Part shown: positions 13,321 to 26,789 of the stretch, piece by piece
Position numbering within the stretch: the stretch's first letter is position 1
How the letters are laid out: the number at the start of each line of letters is the position of its first letter
Assembly (NCBI GenBank): GCA_036345935.2
Contig: JADWOT020000415.1
Span: 22,959-86,958, forward strand
Direction of reading: 5' to 3'
Source of the DNA: Taenia hydatigena
Lineage: Eukaryota > Platyhelminthes > Cestoda > Cyclophyllidea > Taeniidae
Length of the DNA stretch: 64,000 nucleotides
Notes under the pieces: model-generated
The model's database searches: none
What the model saw: the letters and a program-made list of their open reading frames with translations, nothing else
Told to the model about the DNA's origin: nothing
Position numbers and translations under genes: made by a program

Positions 13321-15471
13321 ATGTAGGCCTTAAATTTTGCAAAGTGACGTTTTAAATCAAATTATGCATGCTATTATAGACCAACTTAATGCGCGTAATG
13401 ATGGAATCTGTTATTTAAAAATTGCTGCATCATTGATTACATGAGCAAACGGATGCAAAGCTGAATGCAGGTCACTGAATTTTATTTAGACAACAATTTT
13501 TCGCAATTGTTTCACCAAAAACAATAAAAATGTTGGAAACCCTTTGTTTTTAGCAAGTAAAGAATGGGGCTTTCGTTGAGAAGCATGCGTGGGAACATGT
13601 CACTTATTATTAGCCAGCCTTCAACCCGTTGTCAAAAGCAACTCAATTACTTACCTGATGGCAAAGACCACATAAATGATTAAGAACACGTGCTTGTGCC
13701 ATGATGGATGCGCTAATTTTATTGCGACAATTGGTTACCGCCTCTGCGATAAATAATCAACATCCCTCCTCAGGCATTTCGGTGATGTATTAGACCAAGT
13801 AGGCAATAAGATTTGAGGATTGGAGCAGTTTTCCACTTGCTTAAAATGCTCGTGCGCATGGATTTTGGGGCTCTAGAAATTGCAATTTTGTCAGCTTACT
13901 ATTGGATGCGAATTGTAAGACGTACTCTAACATCAAACAACTGCCCAACGGAAGTCGTGATCACGTTTACGCTTTAACAGGTGACGAAGATACCAACTAT
14001 GGTTGCAACCTGAGTTTACCATCAGCTTCAGTGCAAAGGCAACGGTTAGTGTTAGTTGGCACAAATTTAGGAAGATTACATTAAAAATAACAAGGTTTAA
14101 ATTAGTTTTGACTTCTCACGCAGAATGCCGACATGGAGGATTCTCAGGCATAATGAGACGACTTTGATTCGAGCCTAAAAAGTGGACTCTAACTTCTAAC
14201 ATGAAATTTTGAATAATGCTGCGCATGAAGTCTAATAGCAGAAATTATTCCTTGTGTAGAGTCAAGCCAATCGATGTTACTCTCCATGGCAGCATTCAAT
14301 AGGTAAATTCATTGATGCAGTTCGGTCACATGCAAATCACGAAGTACGTGATTCTGTGCACGCAGATACACCATGCAGCATAAAAGGCCGTCGCATTACC
14401 TCTACGAAATGTTTTTGTTTGCATAGCAATTACTTTATCGAGTGTGTGCTGGTTTTCGCTGCTAAGTGCAATTGCTGCTCAATGTTTTCAACTGACGCTT
14501 AGCGATCAAAGACTGCGATTTGAATTTAGGATGAATCTCGTCTCCAAACACAGTTCCGGACCCATGGCCTCGGCTACACGACACCTGCACAGACAAAAGC
14601 TCTAAATACGAAGTGAATCCTTGGTTTTTCAAATTCTAGATGTTTCGGAAGTGAATTGAGTCAAAATAATTTTGAATGTGCAGTTTAGTAGTAAATTGCT
14701 CGCCTTGCATGCAAGGGACTACGGATTTGAACCAAGGCGTCCCAAGTTGTGGATTTCTCCACTCAGATTACAAGCTGTCACATCACCTCATTGCACAGCC
14801 CTGCACCTCTGAATTTGCCTAAAACGTTTAGATGTGCGCAAATACAGCGCCTTTAATAGAGAATCACTGGTAAGAGGATGCAACGTTTCTTAAATTTCCA
14901 AAAGAGCCTCCAGTATTCGCACCTAATCAACATCCCCGAATGCCAGAAACGATGCAGCAGATATACGAGTAAGCAGGCCAAAGACCATCACGCATAGACC
15001 TGACGATACAAATATTACGTAGAATTACTACTTCGTTTGCGCAGAACAGCATTTAAGCGTGAAAGTGGTAGACATTTAGTGATTGGCAGCTCACTATTCC
15101 CTAACCATATCATTGTGTCAAATGGACCTAGAGGGCGGGCAAATCCCACCTATTTACACTGAAGCATGGCATGGTGCTGCGTGATATCAAGAGAAGTATG
15201 GTTAGGTTAAGCAGGCCTTATGTAACAGATTTGCTGATCTGGCTCATTCCATTTTTCACCGTCGATGCATTGGCATGCTTCTCGTTATCACGCGTTGTAC
15301 GGCAAGTAGATTTTAAAGGCATGATAAAATTACATCCCAGTCACCAAATGTATGGGTTATGTGCTACAGAAGATCATCGCAACGACAAATGGGCTATACT
15401 AGCCATTTTAGTTGTCTTATTGTGCAAATCTAATGCAGCTTTACAATCCAGTCACATGAGCCCGTTGTGTT
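13321..15471. other. Spacer of the old inverted repeat
   Basis: Unique sequence of about 2.15 kb between the old arms. It contains a tRNA-Ala-like relic near 14,690. A 114-codon frame at 15,171-15,515 (no ATG at its start) overlaps the arm edge and has no recognisable motif; I treat it as chance. Confidence 0.45.
14683..14756 (+). pseudogene. tRNA-Ala-like relic
   Basis: GCTCGCCTTGCATGCAAGG resembles the anticodon arm of tRNA-Ala, with TGC in the loop. A B-box-like GGATTTGAACC follows at the right distance. The D arm is degenerate and no acceptor stem pairs. Pseudogene or SINE fragment. Confidence 0.35.
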
Positions 15472-16618
15472 TACTTCTCACCAATGCAATCGCAACTTTT
15501 GCCTTCTCAGACTGAACGCAGTCGAAGGTGAACCGAAACGCACAATAAGTGATTCGCATTTGAAGGATGCTCTCATACAATTTACACTCCTTTGCTTTGT
15601 TTCGTAAATAAGAATTTTTCTTTAGCGTTATTGGCTGCTACTTCTACCAACTTAAAAACTGCTTTGCAATTTACCTACTACTTAATGTGCATAAATAGCA
15701 GCAGCACGTTAAATGGAATAAAATAACAGGATCCGCAGCCTTCATAAGACTTTTGTGACACAAAATCAATCAAGCTCAATTTTGTCAGCGATGTTCATAC
15801 ACTTCAGCATTACTTTGCACTTAAATGCTGAACCCAAGGGTTATTTCTAACGTTCCTGTCTCGTGTGCCAAACCTTATTTTGTCATGAGTTGGTTCTGCT
15901 CATATTGTACCAGGCTTTTCAATGTCTGTGCATAAGGGCTTGGAATATGCATGGAGACCTTATCTATGGCTCAAAGTATTTTTCTGCAACAAATGCAAAT
16001 CAATGACTTAGTCTAAAAAGCGGTGAATAACTCGATTCGGAACTCAGTAAACAATACGGCAAGGCTGCATGGTAATTGAGAACAAGTGGAGATAATTTGT
16101 GTCCATTTTTTTCAATGAGGATCACGGCAAATATTGCGAGCTCATACATGTACATTTTTGTAAATCGCTTGTGAATTTAGGCAATGCTTAATGTGCTTTG
16201 ATAAATTTGATCCAATTCTCAGCCATTTTCCAAATTCATTAAAGTTCAGCTGGTGCAAAATTGCACAAAGTAATCGCTCCCTCCTTGGCTGAAAATGCCC
16301 TAGCACACGAGCGCAATCTCAGCTTTTGCACAGCTAGCTCAATTTCTTGATCCCTCTTCTGCGTGTTCCACAGCATATTCGCAAGTACAATCCCACCCCG
16401 CATTACTCCGCTATTTTAAGCAGCCAGTTTCGTGATTTACCGGTAATACAATTTGTCTCGAATGCCAAAAGCCCTCCACTACGTGCAACTGGTTAGTGCG
16501 ATAGCGTGGGATGTTAGCTTTGAAAACACCCGAAGGTGGCTCACACTGAGGTCAGATTCAACACGCCCGTAGAGTTTACCCGTTCATTTATTGCAAGTGT
16601 GGGGCATCAATTCTGGGT
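15472..16618 (-). repeat. Right arm of old inverted repeat
   Basis: Reverse-complement partner of 12,131-13,320. Homology breaks sharply after ATTCTGGGT at the outer end and near CCAATGCAATCG at the inner end. See the left arm for anchors. Confidence 0.7.
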
Positions 16619-19029
16619 CTGAGATGGCAACAGTTACAATTGCTGTGGTGAAAAGCAAACTTATCGGTTGCATGCGGCCGGATTTCACGATTGTGTTCAA
16701 TTTGCCTAATAACGGTGACTAACAATGTCAACACAAATCTTTCGTCCTTTCTAACTACCGCCTCTCTACTTAGTTATATTTCCGCTCACACAACAGCAAT
16801 GGTAATACTAATAATGGTAATAATAAGAATAATTCTTCACGTATGCCCAAACATCAATAAACAGTCTCATGTGATACGATATTACTAAGGAGAAGTCTAT
16901 CTATTCGCCTTTATTTTTAGTTGTCGTATTTAGGCAGTTCAAGAATGGCAGGCTAGCTATAACCAGGTGGACGTCAGTCAGCTTAAAAGCTTGGCACGAG
17001 CCTCTTGCTGGTTTTGATACGCAATCGTTGCATGAGTTCCACATCATTGAACTTGATTGCCTGCACATCAGTTTCCTCCTACGAGGATCTGCCGGTCCCA
17101 AAATTCTGCACTATCTTCTGTTTGCCTAAGTGCACAAAACCTGTAAATATGGCATTTGCCATTCTGTTCCAGTAGCGCCTTGCACTCCATCATCCGATTA
17201 GAATCGTTCTTCTTTCGTCCCTTATTCCTTCCTTCTATGCTAGCCACCACATGTCTTAACATTGATTTCCATCCCACAATTATTTTTCTTGTAGCTAGCG
17301 ATTGCTTCTAATCTTTTTGCTCTATGGTCGCTTCTAAATTGTGGCTCTTATGCTTTGCATTCTTATCCATTTTCACCGATCCACAGTAGAGCCAATATCT
17401 TAACGACTGGTGAGCGTCTAAATTCCGTGCACATGAAACATCACCGACTCCCCGCTTCGCTAATGCAATGAGCACCTAAAATAACTCATGTGTAAATCGG
17501 TTCAGAATGGCTGAGTGCGGACGGAATTTTGACTATTCCCCGCATATTATTAAAGGGAGTCTGTTTAGATGTGTGTGTGTGTGTGTGTCGGAGGAGCAGT
17601 GGAGGTCATCGTGGATAACTACGGACAATTATAATGAAGGTAGGGAGTGTAAGAAGACAGGCAGAGTATGAAGGTAATGACACTCCGGATCATCTCGTGG
17701 TCTATGCCAGATAAATTTTTTAATGACGAATGAGCAACTCATTCTTTTCATGCTAGGACATGTTTTTGACACATGTCATAGAACTCTGAGCAAAGTTGAG
17801 GTGGCAAAATAATGTATGGTCCACAAAACCAAGATTATCGATTAGTTGGTGGTGCGTGTTGTGGAATAACTTGGTAAAATGGATAGATGCATTGATGTTT
17901 GGGTTCATTTTGAGGTGTTTTGGATGCTTGAGCATGCAAAAGCATGAATTTGGCACATTCGTTTGAGGTTGCTCCAATTCTGCCTATCAAAACTGTAAAT
18001 AGGCCCGTTTTAACTTCCCGCTATTCTAGTTTATGCTCTCGGTTTGGCCAATAGGTACGTAGAGCTAGAAGGCCCTTTGGTTGGTTAAGTGCCTTCGCCT
18101 CGACGTGGCCATTGCCGGCATTGGAAACCAACTATCGTTTGTGTTGTTTTGCAGCGGAAGAAGAAGAGCAACCCTCTCAAGCCTAGATGTCGCAGCGCTG
18201 ACTGGCTCTTTGGCGGTGTGTAAATACTGAGAGCCTTACCCTTCCACACTGAGCATACAGTGCTGGGGCGTAGTCGCCGGTCTTATTGTTCTCATGAAAA
18301 TTTTCTACAAGTGTCACATTTGTATGTTGTTCGCTATTTGTTGCAGCTCTTAGCCTTGTGAATGTGTCCATTTTGTGATGGACTGCCACCGGCCTCACAT
18401 GGCAAGTAATTACGTGCATAACCATTGGCTTATGCTATAACTCTGATACTTGGAAAAAAAGGTGGCATGCAGTCATTTCAAAGCGGCACTCCTCGTACAC
18501 CATTGTTTTCGTTAAAAGCGCTGGATGTTCTACTACTATACAATAAACCATCAGCAGCAATCGCTATAGCCATCGCTAATATCGCTAGCCACTAATCCCT
18601 ACCTGGTGCAGATGTGCTTAACCCATGCCACTTCTCTTCTTCCTGTTACTCGTCACCTGTCGCATCACCTCGAATACCACTCCGTTCGTCCATCAATCGC
18701 CTGCCAATCAACATTTCAGTATACCTTCGCCACAAATGCCAAGGCAATTTACGTCAGTCCGCTTTGTCTGTTCTTTCCACTTTTCATTAACGATGAGATT
18801 TGCAAGCTCTTTTCATTGTAACACCGAATGTATTGACTTTCTTGGGAAGTCAACTCCCAAAATATCAGCTAGATGCATAGGTCAGGAAATCAGCGCAGCA
18901 AGTCCAATCTTTCCTTCCAATTTTCTGTCCTTTAGCCGCCATTAAGTCCAAGTCTACTTGTTTCGGTGAGAGAATCTTTCACCTGACATGAAGGAACGTA
19001 AACACAATATATTCAACGCACAGTCTGCT
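16619..19029. other. Gene-poor interval with a possible decayed coding stretch
   Basis: On the minus strand two overlapping frames (17,068-17,277 then 16,901-17,101) read as one basic, charged stretch that switches frame in the overlap. This could be a decayed coding region or chance; I recognise no domain. The rest holds a GT microsatellite and nothing else I can support. Confidence 0.3.
17571..17588 (+). repeat. (GT)9 microsatellite
   Basis: Nine uninterrupted GT units, visible directly. Confidence 0.95.
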
Positions 19030-19925
19030 ATAACTTGGGGAAACATTTTAAGCTAGGGGGAAAATTAGGTCAACGATATTTACGAGTTATAGTATGAAAC
19101 GTGTTTCCCTTTTAGTGTGCCATTTATGCGAGAGACGGAAACGAAATCCTAATCTGGTGCCAAAGAAGAGCATAGAGTTTACTAGAGCGGAATCAACCCC
19201 AGCCGCCTGTTCCCCTTGACCCTGCTCTGCTTCAGACTTACTGAAGAGATTGGAGGGAATGAGAAGATGGTACAATAGGTTTCTATCATCACTTAAGTAA
19301 GAGAAACGGCTCTCTCGCTTTTGCAGTCCAATATCCTAAGACGCTTCTGTTCCTTAGTGCTTCGGGTGATAATTTAATACAATTTGCAGTTGCATCTTAA
19401 GATTGAGCTGCATAAATAAAAAACACTGAATGTTGCACACTGTGTTGCGTGCTGCCCTTGAAATTCTCTTTACCTGACGTATAAGAAAACATTTTATGGT
19501 GGTGGTGTACTTCTACACCCAAATTAAAATTGGCATCACAGTTTGATTTTTTGATCTGTGTCGCTGGTTCAGCCAGCATCTGTATCTAGAACCTCCCTGC
19601 CTTACGGTTCACTAATGTTAGCACTTTCCAAACTGGACGATTATATTTTTGCGCAAGGGCTATCTCTTGAGCAACGAAATTTTATGAGATTTGGTTATGC
19701 CATTTTAGATGTGCAGTTTTTGATAAATAACTAAATTTTCTGCTACTTCTAGGCTCATTAGATTGTGAAACAGTTTCTTTCCCTCCTTACATCTTGAATT
19801 AAATAAGGAAGCTTTCTGTTGCTACCGCTGTGCATGTTCGTAAATCAGATACAAGGGCATGTAACTTGTTTATTAACAGCCTTTTACAAAACATATTTAT
19901 AGAATTTACGAAATCGCAATTCGTC
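19030..19925 (+). repeat. Dispersed repeat family R, copy A
   Basis: Collinear with 24,035-24,990 (minus strand) and, from about 19,230 on, with 31,460-32,190. Shared blocks include ACGAGTTATAGT, the GACCCTGCTCTGC/GACTCTGCTCTGT block, GAAATTCTCTTTAC, CAATTTGCAG, TAAATTTTCTGC and AACTTGTTTATTAA. Divergence is substantial with small indels. It has no conserved long frame and no terminal repeat I could define. Confidence 0.7.
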
Positions 19926-20253
19926 TTGCCAAAATAAGGACGAAGAATTCTCAGCGCTAAACTATCAGAAAGACAGCTTGATGTACTCCCATCCAAAACC
20001 CTGAGATATGCTATGCAGCATGCGCATAACCATTTCATCTTCTCTCTTTCCTTCCCTTCCTCGACATCCACATCTACCTCTACCTCCGCTGCATTACTGT
20101 CTGCGGATCAATCAGCAAATTAGTAATTGTTCAAGTGCGCACACACACACCTCGATTTTATGTGACTGCTGAAGCTCACCAACGTGGCTTGGCATGTTGC
20201 TTGTGCCAATATGCAGGTAAGAGATAAAATAAATTAAGAGGCGCGGCAATGTA

Positions 20254-20325
20254 GGTAGAGTGGCGCAGTGGAAGTGTGCTGGGTTCGTAACTCAGAGGTC
20301 TGTAGATCAAAGTGCCACTTCGCCA
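20254..20325 (+). pseudogene. Initiator tRNA-Met-derived relic with anticodon CGT
   Basis: AGAGTGGCGCAGTGGAAG and the following GTGCTGGG are near-identical to initiator tRNA-Met. The anticodon stem CTGGG/CTCAG still pairs, but the loop reads TTCGTAA, so CAU has become CGU. The T arm (AGATCAAAGTGCCAC) no longer pairs and the acceptor is weak. A decayed copy or SINE head. Confidence 0.6.
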
Positions 20326-23300
20326 TTTGACCACCTATTCGCACGGTCGAGTCTAGCTGCACCTCTCTTTGATGCTTTGCTTACCTGGCCTAAAATTTTA
20401 TGCTCACCATATGTTTAACAGCCAATTTCCTTCAGCCCTAAATTCAATCAAAGTGATCTGCTTAAGGGGACGCGCCGCTGCGTGAATGTTATGGAGGCCA
20501 GTCTGATAACTAGAGGTGGTCGTGCGCTTATCGCCTATTGCTCAAGTGAACGTAAAGTCGACCTCACAGATAATGGGCTATCATACAAAATTTAGAGTTC
20601 TGTTTAAGAGATTAATGGGATCCCAAATGGGAATGGTGTGTGGTTGTAGTTTTGTTATTGGCACAGATTGGATGAGTGTGTCCACATTGGAAAAGTACAA
20701 AGAATATTTGATAGTCAAAATAAAGGTAAAAGTACGTGAGAAGAAGCAAAAGGAGCTTTGCCCATGTAGTCTCCAAAACAGTTAGTGCAATTCTTTATGA
20801 CGTCGTTTCTTACTAAAAGCACTAGCACTGCTGAGACCCCAGAGCGCTAAAATGCAAAATTATGCAAAGTATTGTACTTGGAGTTTAAATAGAGTTGGAT
20901 TTAAGAGCAGCAACAAGAGGCACATCACAGCCTAATTCTTTGAAGGCCAAGTAGAATTGAGATGCGGGTACCAAGTAGGAAAAAGTATGGCATGGCATTT
21001 TATCCCCATTATTAGTATCGAAGTGGCAAAATAGCACCAAAATGTGACCGAATTTAGCATTAAGCTTGTACCAAGAATAATAATATGCGGAAGACAAAAA
21101 TAACCCGCGAAAACAACAGAAGGGTATTTAGTTGGTTTGTAAGTTTACGAGCATGACGAGGAAGCAACCGAAACATAAAGTGCCGCAAGTAACGCATAAG
21201 TGAGGCTCAAGCTCTCTCCTAGTCTGCGTACATGCCCGTTATACAACAGCACTTACATTGGTTAGCAGCATCAGGCCTAATAGACTAGCTTTCACAAGTA
21301 TTCTCATACTCAAGTCAACCAAGGAAACTAAGGAATCGAAACGACTTCAGAGCTGTGAATTTCTCAGCTTTGTCATAGGAACCCAATTTTAGCGAAATTT
21401 CATACCCTTGATCGCCTAGATAAAAGGTTTGGTACAGGGTCGTCACCGTAAGTGTCACACCCAGGAAGAAGCTTGTCATCGCATAAGCTATCAATTAGGT
21501 AGGTCGTAGGGTATGGCAAAATTCATTCCATCTAGGCATGAAAGACGACAAGAAGACGAAGAATTGCTAAAAGAATACTATGGTGTACAATTATCTGGCA
21601 GATTAATCTATGGCGTTGAGTCTTGTAAAACGCCTACGATCGAGTGTGGGTATTTTCGGCTAAGCTCTCCTTCTTCTTTTCATGCACAGCAAACAGAGAA
21701 GTACATGGTTACTCGGTCCAAACCCATTCATCAAGGAGCGTCCAACGGTGTGTGTACGACAGAGTATTAATAATGTCTGCAACTGCTAGAATGCAAAAAC
21801 AGTCTCTACAGTTTCGTGAAAATGTGTTAGCTGGGCATGCATATACCCAACAGCATTGCTGCTCTTACGTCATCCTACAGATTACATCGCTTGCATGCAT
21901 ACAAGCTGTCACGATACAAATTGCATCAGAACTACACAAAATAGGCCTTGTATATAGTTACCTAAAAATATCAAGGCAGTGGCGTGCGAATGGTTGCAAT
22001 CTAGCATGCTACGAATCAATGAACGCCGAATGCCGGCAAATTGCACAGAGCAGAATCACTACGCGTGGACTTTCAACCTAAAGTGGTGAACTATTAACTT
22101 AGCTAACAATATAATAAAACTTGGATTAAATGCTGATAGTAGTATTGATTAGCCTGCGTGGAATTGTGTTTAACGAATGCATTAGTAAGGGAGGGATTTG
22201 CCAGGTTTTAACGCCCAAGATTTAGGTTCTGGCGAATTCGCAGCAGCGTTGCTAAAAGTCTAGCCCTCGCTAGGCATGCCAATCAAAGTAAGGCAGATTA
22301 TCATAGAGTAGCACAAATGCAATGATGCTTCTTAACACACATTCTAACCTAAATATGCGTCGGGATATGCAGAAGCAATCTAGTGTTCTGCGGCCTATGC
22401 CGTTGGCTCTCACAAGCTTTATCTTAATTTTATTTTTACATCAAATTGGATTATTATCTTGGTGGGAACTCAACGTGCTGAACTTGGTAGCAGCTTTGCC
22501 CTCATCATCGTAAACACACAAATAGACCTATCATAGTCACCACTTTTCTCCTCAGGATAGTGAATAACCGTATCGCAGTTGTTGGTGCGATCGTGACCGC
22601 TTAAACAAGGCTACTCTCTATTCTCTCCCTACGAATTTTAGAAATATTTTTCACTCTGGCATTCCTTCCAGCAACTTATCAGACAACATTCAATCGCGCT
22701 CTACTTCCCTCTTCAATCGCTCAACGCCAACCATCATTGCGTTAAAAAATTGACATCACTCAGATCCAAATAGGCCAGTCCGGCAGAAGGAATTGCTCGT
22801 CACGTGCCCACTCTAGTACTCAGTGCCTTATTTTATTAGCTTTTGTAAGGCACTGGAATAGTCCACAGCTAGTTAGCACTTCACTTTGATAGGCAGACTT
22901 TATGAAGCCTTAGCTTAAGAACAAAGGTTAAAATTAGGATTTCTTTTTAATTTTATGGAGCAATCATGCTTAGCCACGCAGAAAATTCGGCTCTGCATCA
23001 TCAATCTATTCCACAACTCGCACTTCACATTTCTAACTTTCCGAGTGAATGCGATGAGTTATTGCATTTTGTAACTTGTCCAAATCGACCGGACAAGTTT
23101 CGACGTACTCCGACGCATTCCAAGTTCCTGTATTCCTAGCGTCCTTGCAAAACCAGAGTGGCCAAATTAGGCTAGTGCAATCACAGCTTTTTTAAACTCT
23201 TCCACAAGACCACGCTGTGCATAAACCCTACATTTCGTTTCCAATGTTACTTTTCGCGCCCGATAGAATGTCATTTATGTCAGTGGAGGAAATGAATTTC

Positions 23301-24034
23301 TCAAGCTCTTTGATCCATTTCGGCTTTTATTCTCGTCAACAAATTAACCCAAAAATGCTTGCGAAATGACTAAACATTTCTCTGCTTGTGGTCTGAAAGA
23401 AAGGAAGGTTTGCAAATGCAGTATTATAGCGTGTTCTGATAAAATTTTGATGTCAGGAAAATGCAAACACGAAGGGCCATATGCAATGCTATTTTCTATG
23501 TAGATCGTCGACCTTATCTTTTACGCATAAATCCATTTCAAGTAAACTTTACGAGATGTGTCAATTTGATCCGGTTAACTGCTTTTTGTTCAAAACGGAA
23601 CATAAATACGCCGAATCGCTAACGCAAAATGCGTCAATATCAAACATGAGGTATGTAAGTTAAAATGTAGAAGAGAAAAACTGTTCCTTAGTCTGCTTGG
23701 AAGGATACTGCTTGCATGGACATAACAACCACCTGCTCATGGTCGACTTAGAATAACCACAAGCTGGTCCCATTCTACTAGCGTTCACTTTGTAAAACCG
23801 AAACAGCAAGGAACTCCAAAAGATCGACTGCGAGTGCCTCTCCTCTGTGTGACGTAGGTGCGATTTGCTGCCAAATATGTAATGACTATTGTACACCTGG
23901 ATCGAGTTGCCTTACTGTAGTCACTAACGCAGCACATTGGGTAACCTCGTTTGATGAAATAAGGCACTTCAGACCGAAAATTTGTTTTAAAGATTTGCAC
24001 AATTGAAATGGCTTTGTTCGCATTAAAATTGCAT
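20326..24034. other. Sequence without recognisable genes
   Basis: Two overlapping frames at 21,513-22,081 (starting with charged SRHERRQEDEELLKEYYG) look mildly protein-like, but they have no supporting splice signals or family match. Nothing else is supportable. Confidence 0.35.
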
Positions 24035-24990
24035 ACAGGGATTTAAATTGTGTATAAGAAGGCTAATTGGGTGTCAATGAATCAAGGCTCTGTGAAGTCT
24101 TCAAATAAAGTTTTTAAAAGACCTTTAATAAACAAGTTACATATCTTTGTATCCAATTTACGAACATGCATAATGGTTGCAATAGAAGTTTCTGTATAAT
24201 ATTTCAAGATGTAGGGATGGCAAGAAAGTTGTCAAAATTGGATTAGCCTAAAAGTGGCAGAAAATTTAATTATGCACCAAAAACTACGCCTAAAACTAAA
24301 TAACTATTTTGTAGAAGTTATTTGCCTAAGGAATCGCCCTTGTGCAAAAACATTATCGTCCAGTCTGGAAGGCGTTAACATTGGTAAACTACAGGTCAAG
24401 GAGGTTTAGGATATGTATGGTGGCTAATATAATGACTGATAAGGTAAAGGTCTGATGGTTTATGTCCACAGATCAAGCAAATATCAACCCGTCACGTTGA
24501 ATTTAAGTTGGGTGTCGGTATACATTGCCACTTTTAAATGTTTTTTCATCTGTCAGGAAAAGAGAATATCAAGGGAAGCATGCAGCATATTGTGTGACAT
24601 TCATTTTTATATTTATTCCGCTCAGTCTCAAGATGTAACTGCAAATTGTATTAAAGTCTCACCCAAAATATTAAGAAGTAAAAGTGTTTTAGGGTGCATG
24701 AGTGCAAAAGCGAGACAGCTTTCTTTTACCGATTGTACTACGTTCCTATTTCGTCCAAGCCTTTCGGCAAGTCCGAGACAGAGCAGAGTCAAGGGAAGGG
24801 GAGGCTAGGGTTGAATCCTCTCCTTTGGCACTGTGCCTGGATTTCGTTTCGGTCTCTTGCAAAAGGCACATTCAAAGCAGCACAAATGTCACACTATAAC
24901 TCGTAAACAGCGTTGTACTCACTTTGCTGCCTGGCTTAAAATATTAGTTCTACCCAAATAATACAAAAAACAGGACACGCATGCCGCCAT
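24035..24990 (-). repeat. Dispersed repeat family R, copy B
   Basis: Reverse-orientation copy of the family at 19.0-19.9 and 31.5-32.2 kb. Its tail shares TTAGCCTTCTTATACACA with copy C. Its head ends near 24,990, and about 0.8 kb of extra sequence separates it from the associated short frame at 25.85-26.06 kb. Confidence 0.7.
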
Positions 24991-25789
24991 GAACTAGCAG
25001 GAAGGGAGGACAACATGGCTGATGGCCGCATGGGACTGCCATGGGTCAACTGATTCTCTTTAACCTAAAATGTTGCATGTCTTAAACTAAATCTGCATCG
25101 GTGTAAACAAGTTATTGTGAGAGCACTCCTTTACAATCTTTCTTCGAATGCAAATTCTTTGCGCATGACTTGACTTTGACTTGACTTTCGTCTCTTTGCC
25201 AATCTGGCCAACTACATCTGCTGTGTATATTCCTCGACATGCAGTAATGGTCATTCTGCGAGCACACATGTTGCGTGAGCACAAATGCAAGCTTCGCCTA
25301 TTTTGATGAGATCTGTGCATGTTAACAGATTTCAGTTGATATTGCTTGTACTTAAAAATTGTATTCCAAATCTTATTTAGACGTCATAAATGCAATTACT
25401 AACCAAATCAACAAAGCTAGTTTTTCCATAAGTCCTCTAACCATGCCACTTTTACAGCTATCGACAGGATTTTAGCATTCCGCTACAAGCGTTATCGACT
25501 CATATTTGTAGGCTTTCCCGCAATTTGTCCTTCGTGCCTTGTAATGCGAAACACCTTTGCTATGCTCCTGGTACATCAAAAGTGTAAGAATAGTTAATCG
25601 TTGTTTCATCATTCATGTCTTGCAATCCCATGTTTGTTGGCATTTGCACAAATGGGTTGTTTTGACTTCGAAAATTGATAGTATCTTCGCTGGGTGCTTC
25701 ATTTGCCTCCAATGATTTGAAAATCATCAAACATCCATTCATCACTTTATTAACGGACACTTTAGTGAGTATGCAAGCGCTCCAAACTG

Positions 25790-26095
25790 ATTAATTCTAA
25801 GTGATCTAATTGCTTTGCTATGAATTTGACGCCCACCAAGACATTTCATAAATTCATTGCAACATTTTATAGCTCAAGCCATAGATGATGGTGATTGACG
25901 CCATTGCTGCATATAGTGTTGTGAATGCTTTGGGACATGGACGTTGGTAAAAGCAACTATCGTAGGTGCCAGCCCTGTGCATAATTTCTTTATTTGCAGA
26001 ACGTACTTCCTGAAATTTGTTTACATTCATTCCGGACGCTGATTGCTTTGTTGGCACTTATGCCGAAACGTATGATCTAATGTGGAGAGGCTACG
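25790..26095 (-). pseudogene. Short membrane-protein-like frame associated with repeat R (copy B)
   Basis: The minus-strand frame 25,854-26,057 holds about 67 codons. It includes NKEIMHRAG and a hydrophobic segment ending ITIIYGLSYKMLQ that would suit one membrane helix. A homologous frame lies at 31.1-31.4 kb with the blocks NKE-MHR-G and LSYKMLQ preserved, and DNA homology continues past its end to CATACTCACTAAA. Its size and single helix recall small mitochondrial inner-membrane subunits, but I do not assign a family. It may be a duplicated exon or a captured pseudogene. Confidence 0.4.
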
Positions 26096-26789
26096 TGTAC
26101 AATCATGGTCTTCGTAAGTTTCCATTGCTTCTTGCTTTAACTCACTCTTCTTTTTCATTAACTCAATGGTCCATTAAGTCGACGCCACTCTTTATGTATC
26201 ACTTTGAAGTGTACAGTAGATATGCATTCATCTGCGCACAATTGCTCATTGTTGCCTTGTGGTATGCGCATCGCATCAATCGTTTATGGAGTTGGGAACA
26301 ACTGCAAACTATCATTAGGCGATCACGCATATTTTTAGCAAACAAGTGGAATTATAAGATGATTCGTGTGTGCTTGTGTGTGACCTAGTCCTGAACAAAA
26401 AGCAACCTTTGTTTGCCACTCGCAAGCACACACGGGCATGTGCTTTACAAGCAAAATAGCTAAAGTCAATGCTAATTACTACTACGTCTAGGAGGAAAGA
26501 GTGAAGAGAAGGACTACGTCAGGACTACTGCATTGCTACAGGAGAAGCAAACGAGACAAGATAATTAGTAGGTCGTCTCCAAAGTCATCATCGTGACATT
26601 ACTTTTCTCATAAACACTTCTTTCATCGGTAACTCGGAGACAGACATTCCTGGATGCTTCCTTTGATAATAATAAATGTGCATGGTTTGGTGACTTAGGT
26701 AGGGAACAACAAACAATCGGACTCGCTCAATGTGACGTACTCTGCTCTGCCTTTTCTCCCGTTTAGGAATAAACTAACATCAGCAGGAG

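Noticed and set aside
15171..15515. 114-codon hydrophobic frame
   Set aside because: It lacks an ATG at its start, crosses the edge of an old repeat arm, and has no recognisable domain.
20140..20152. Short CA run
   Set aside because: Too short to be a meaningful microsatellite.
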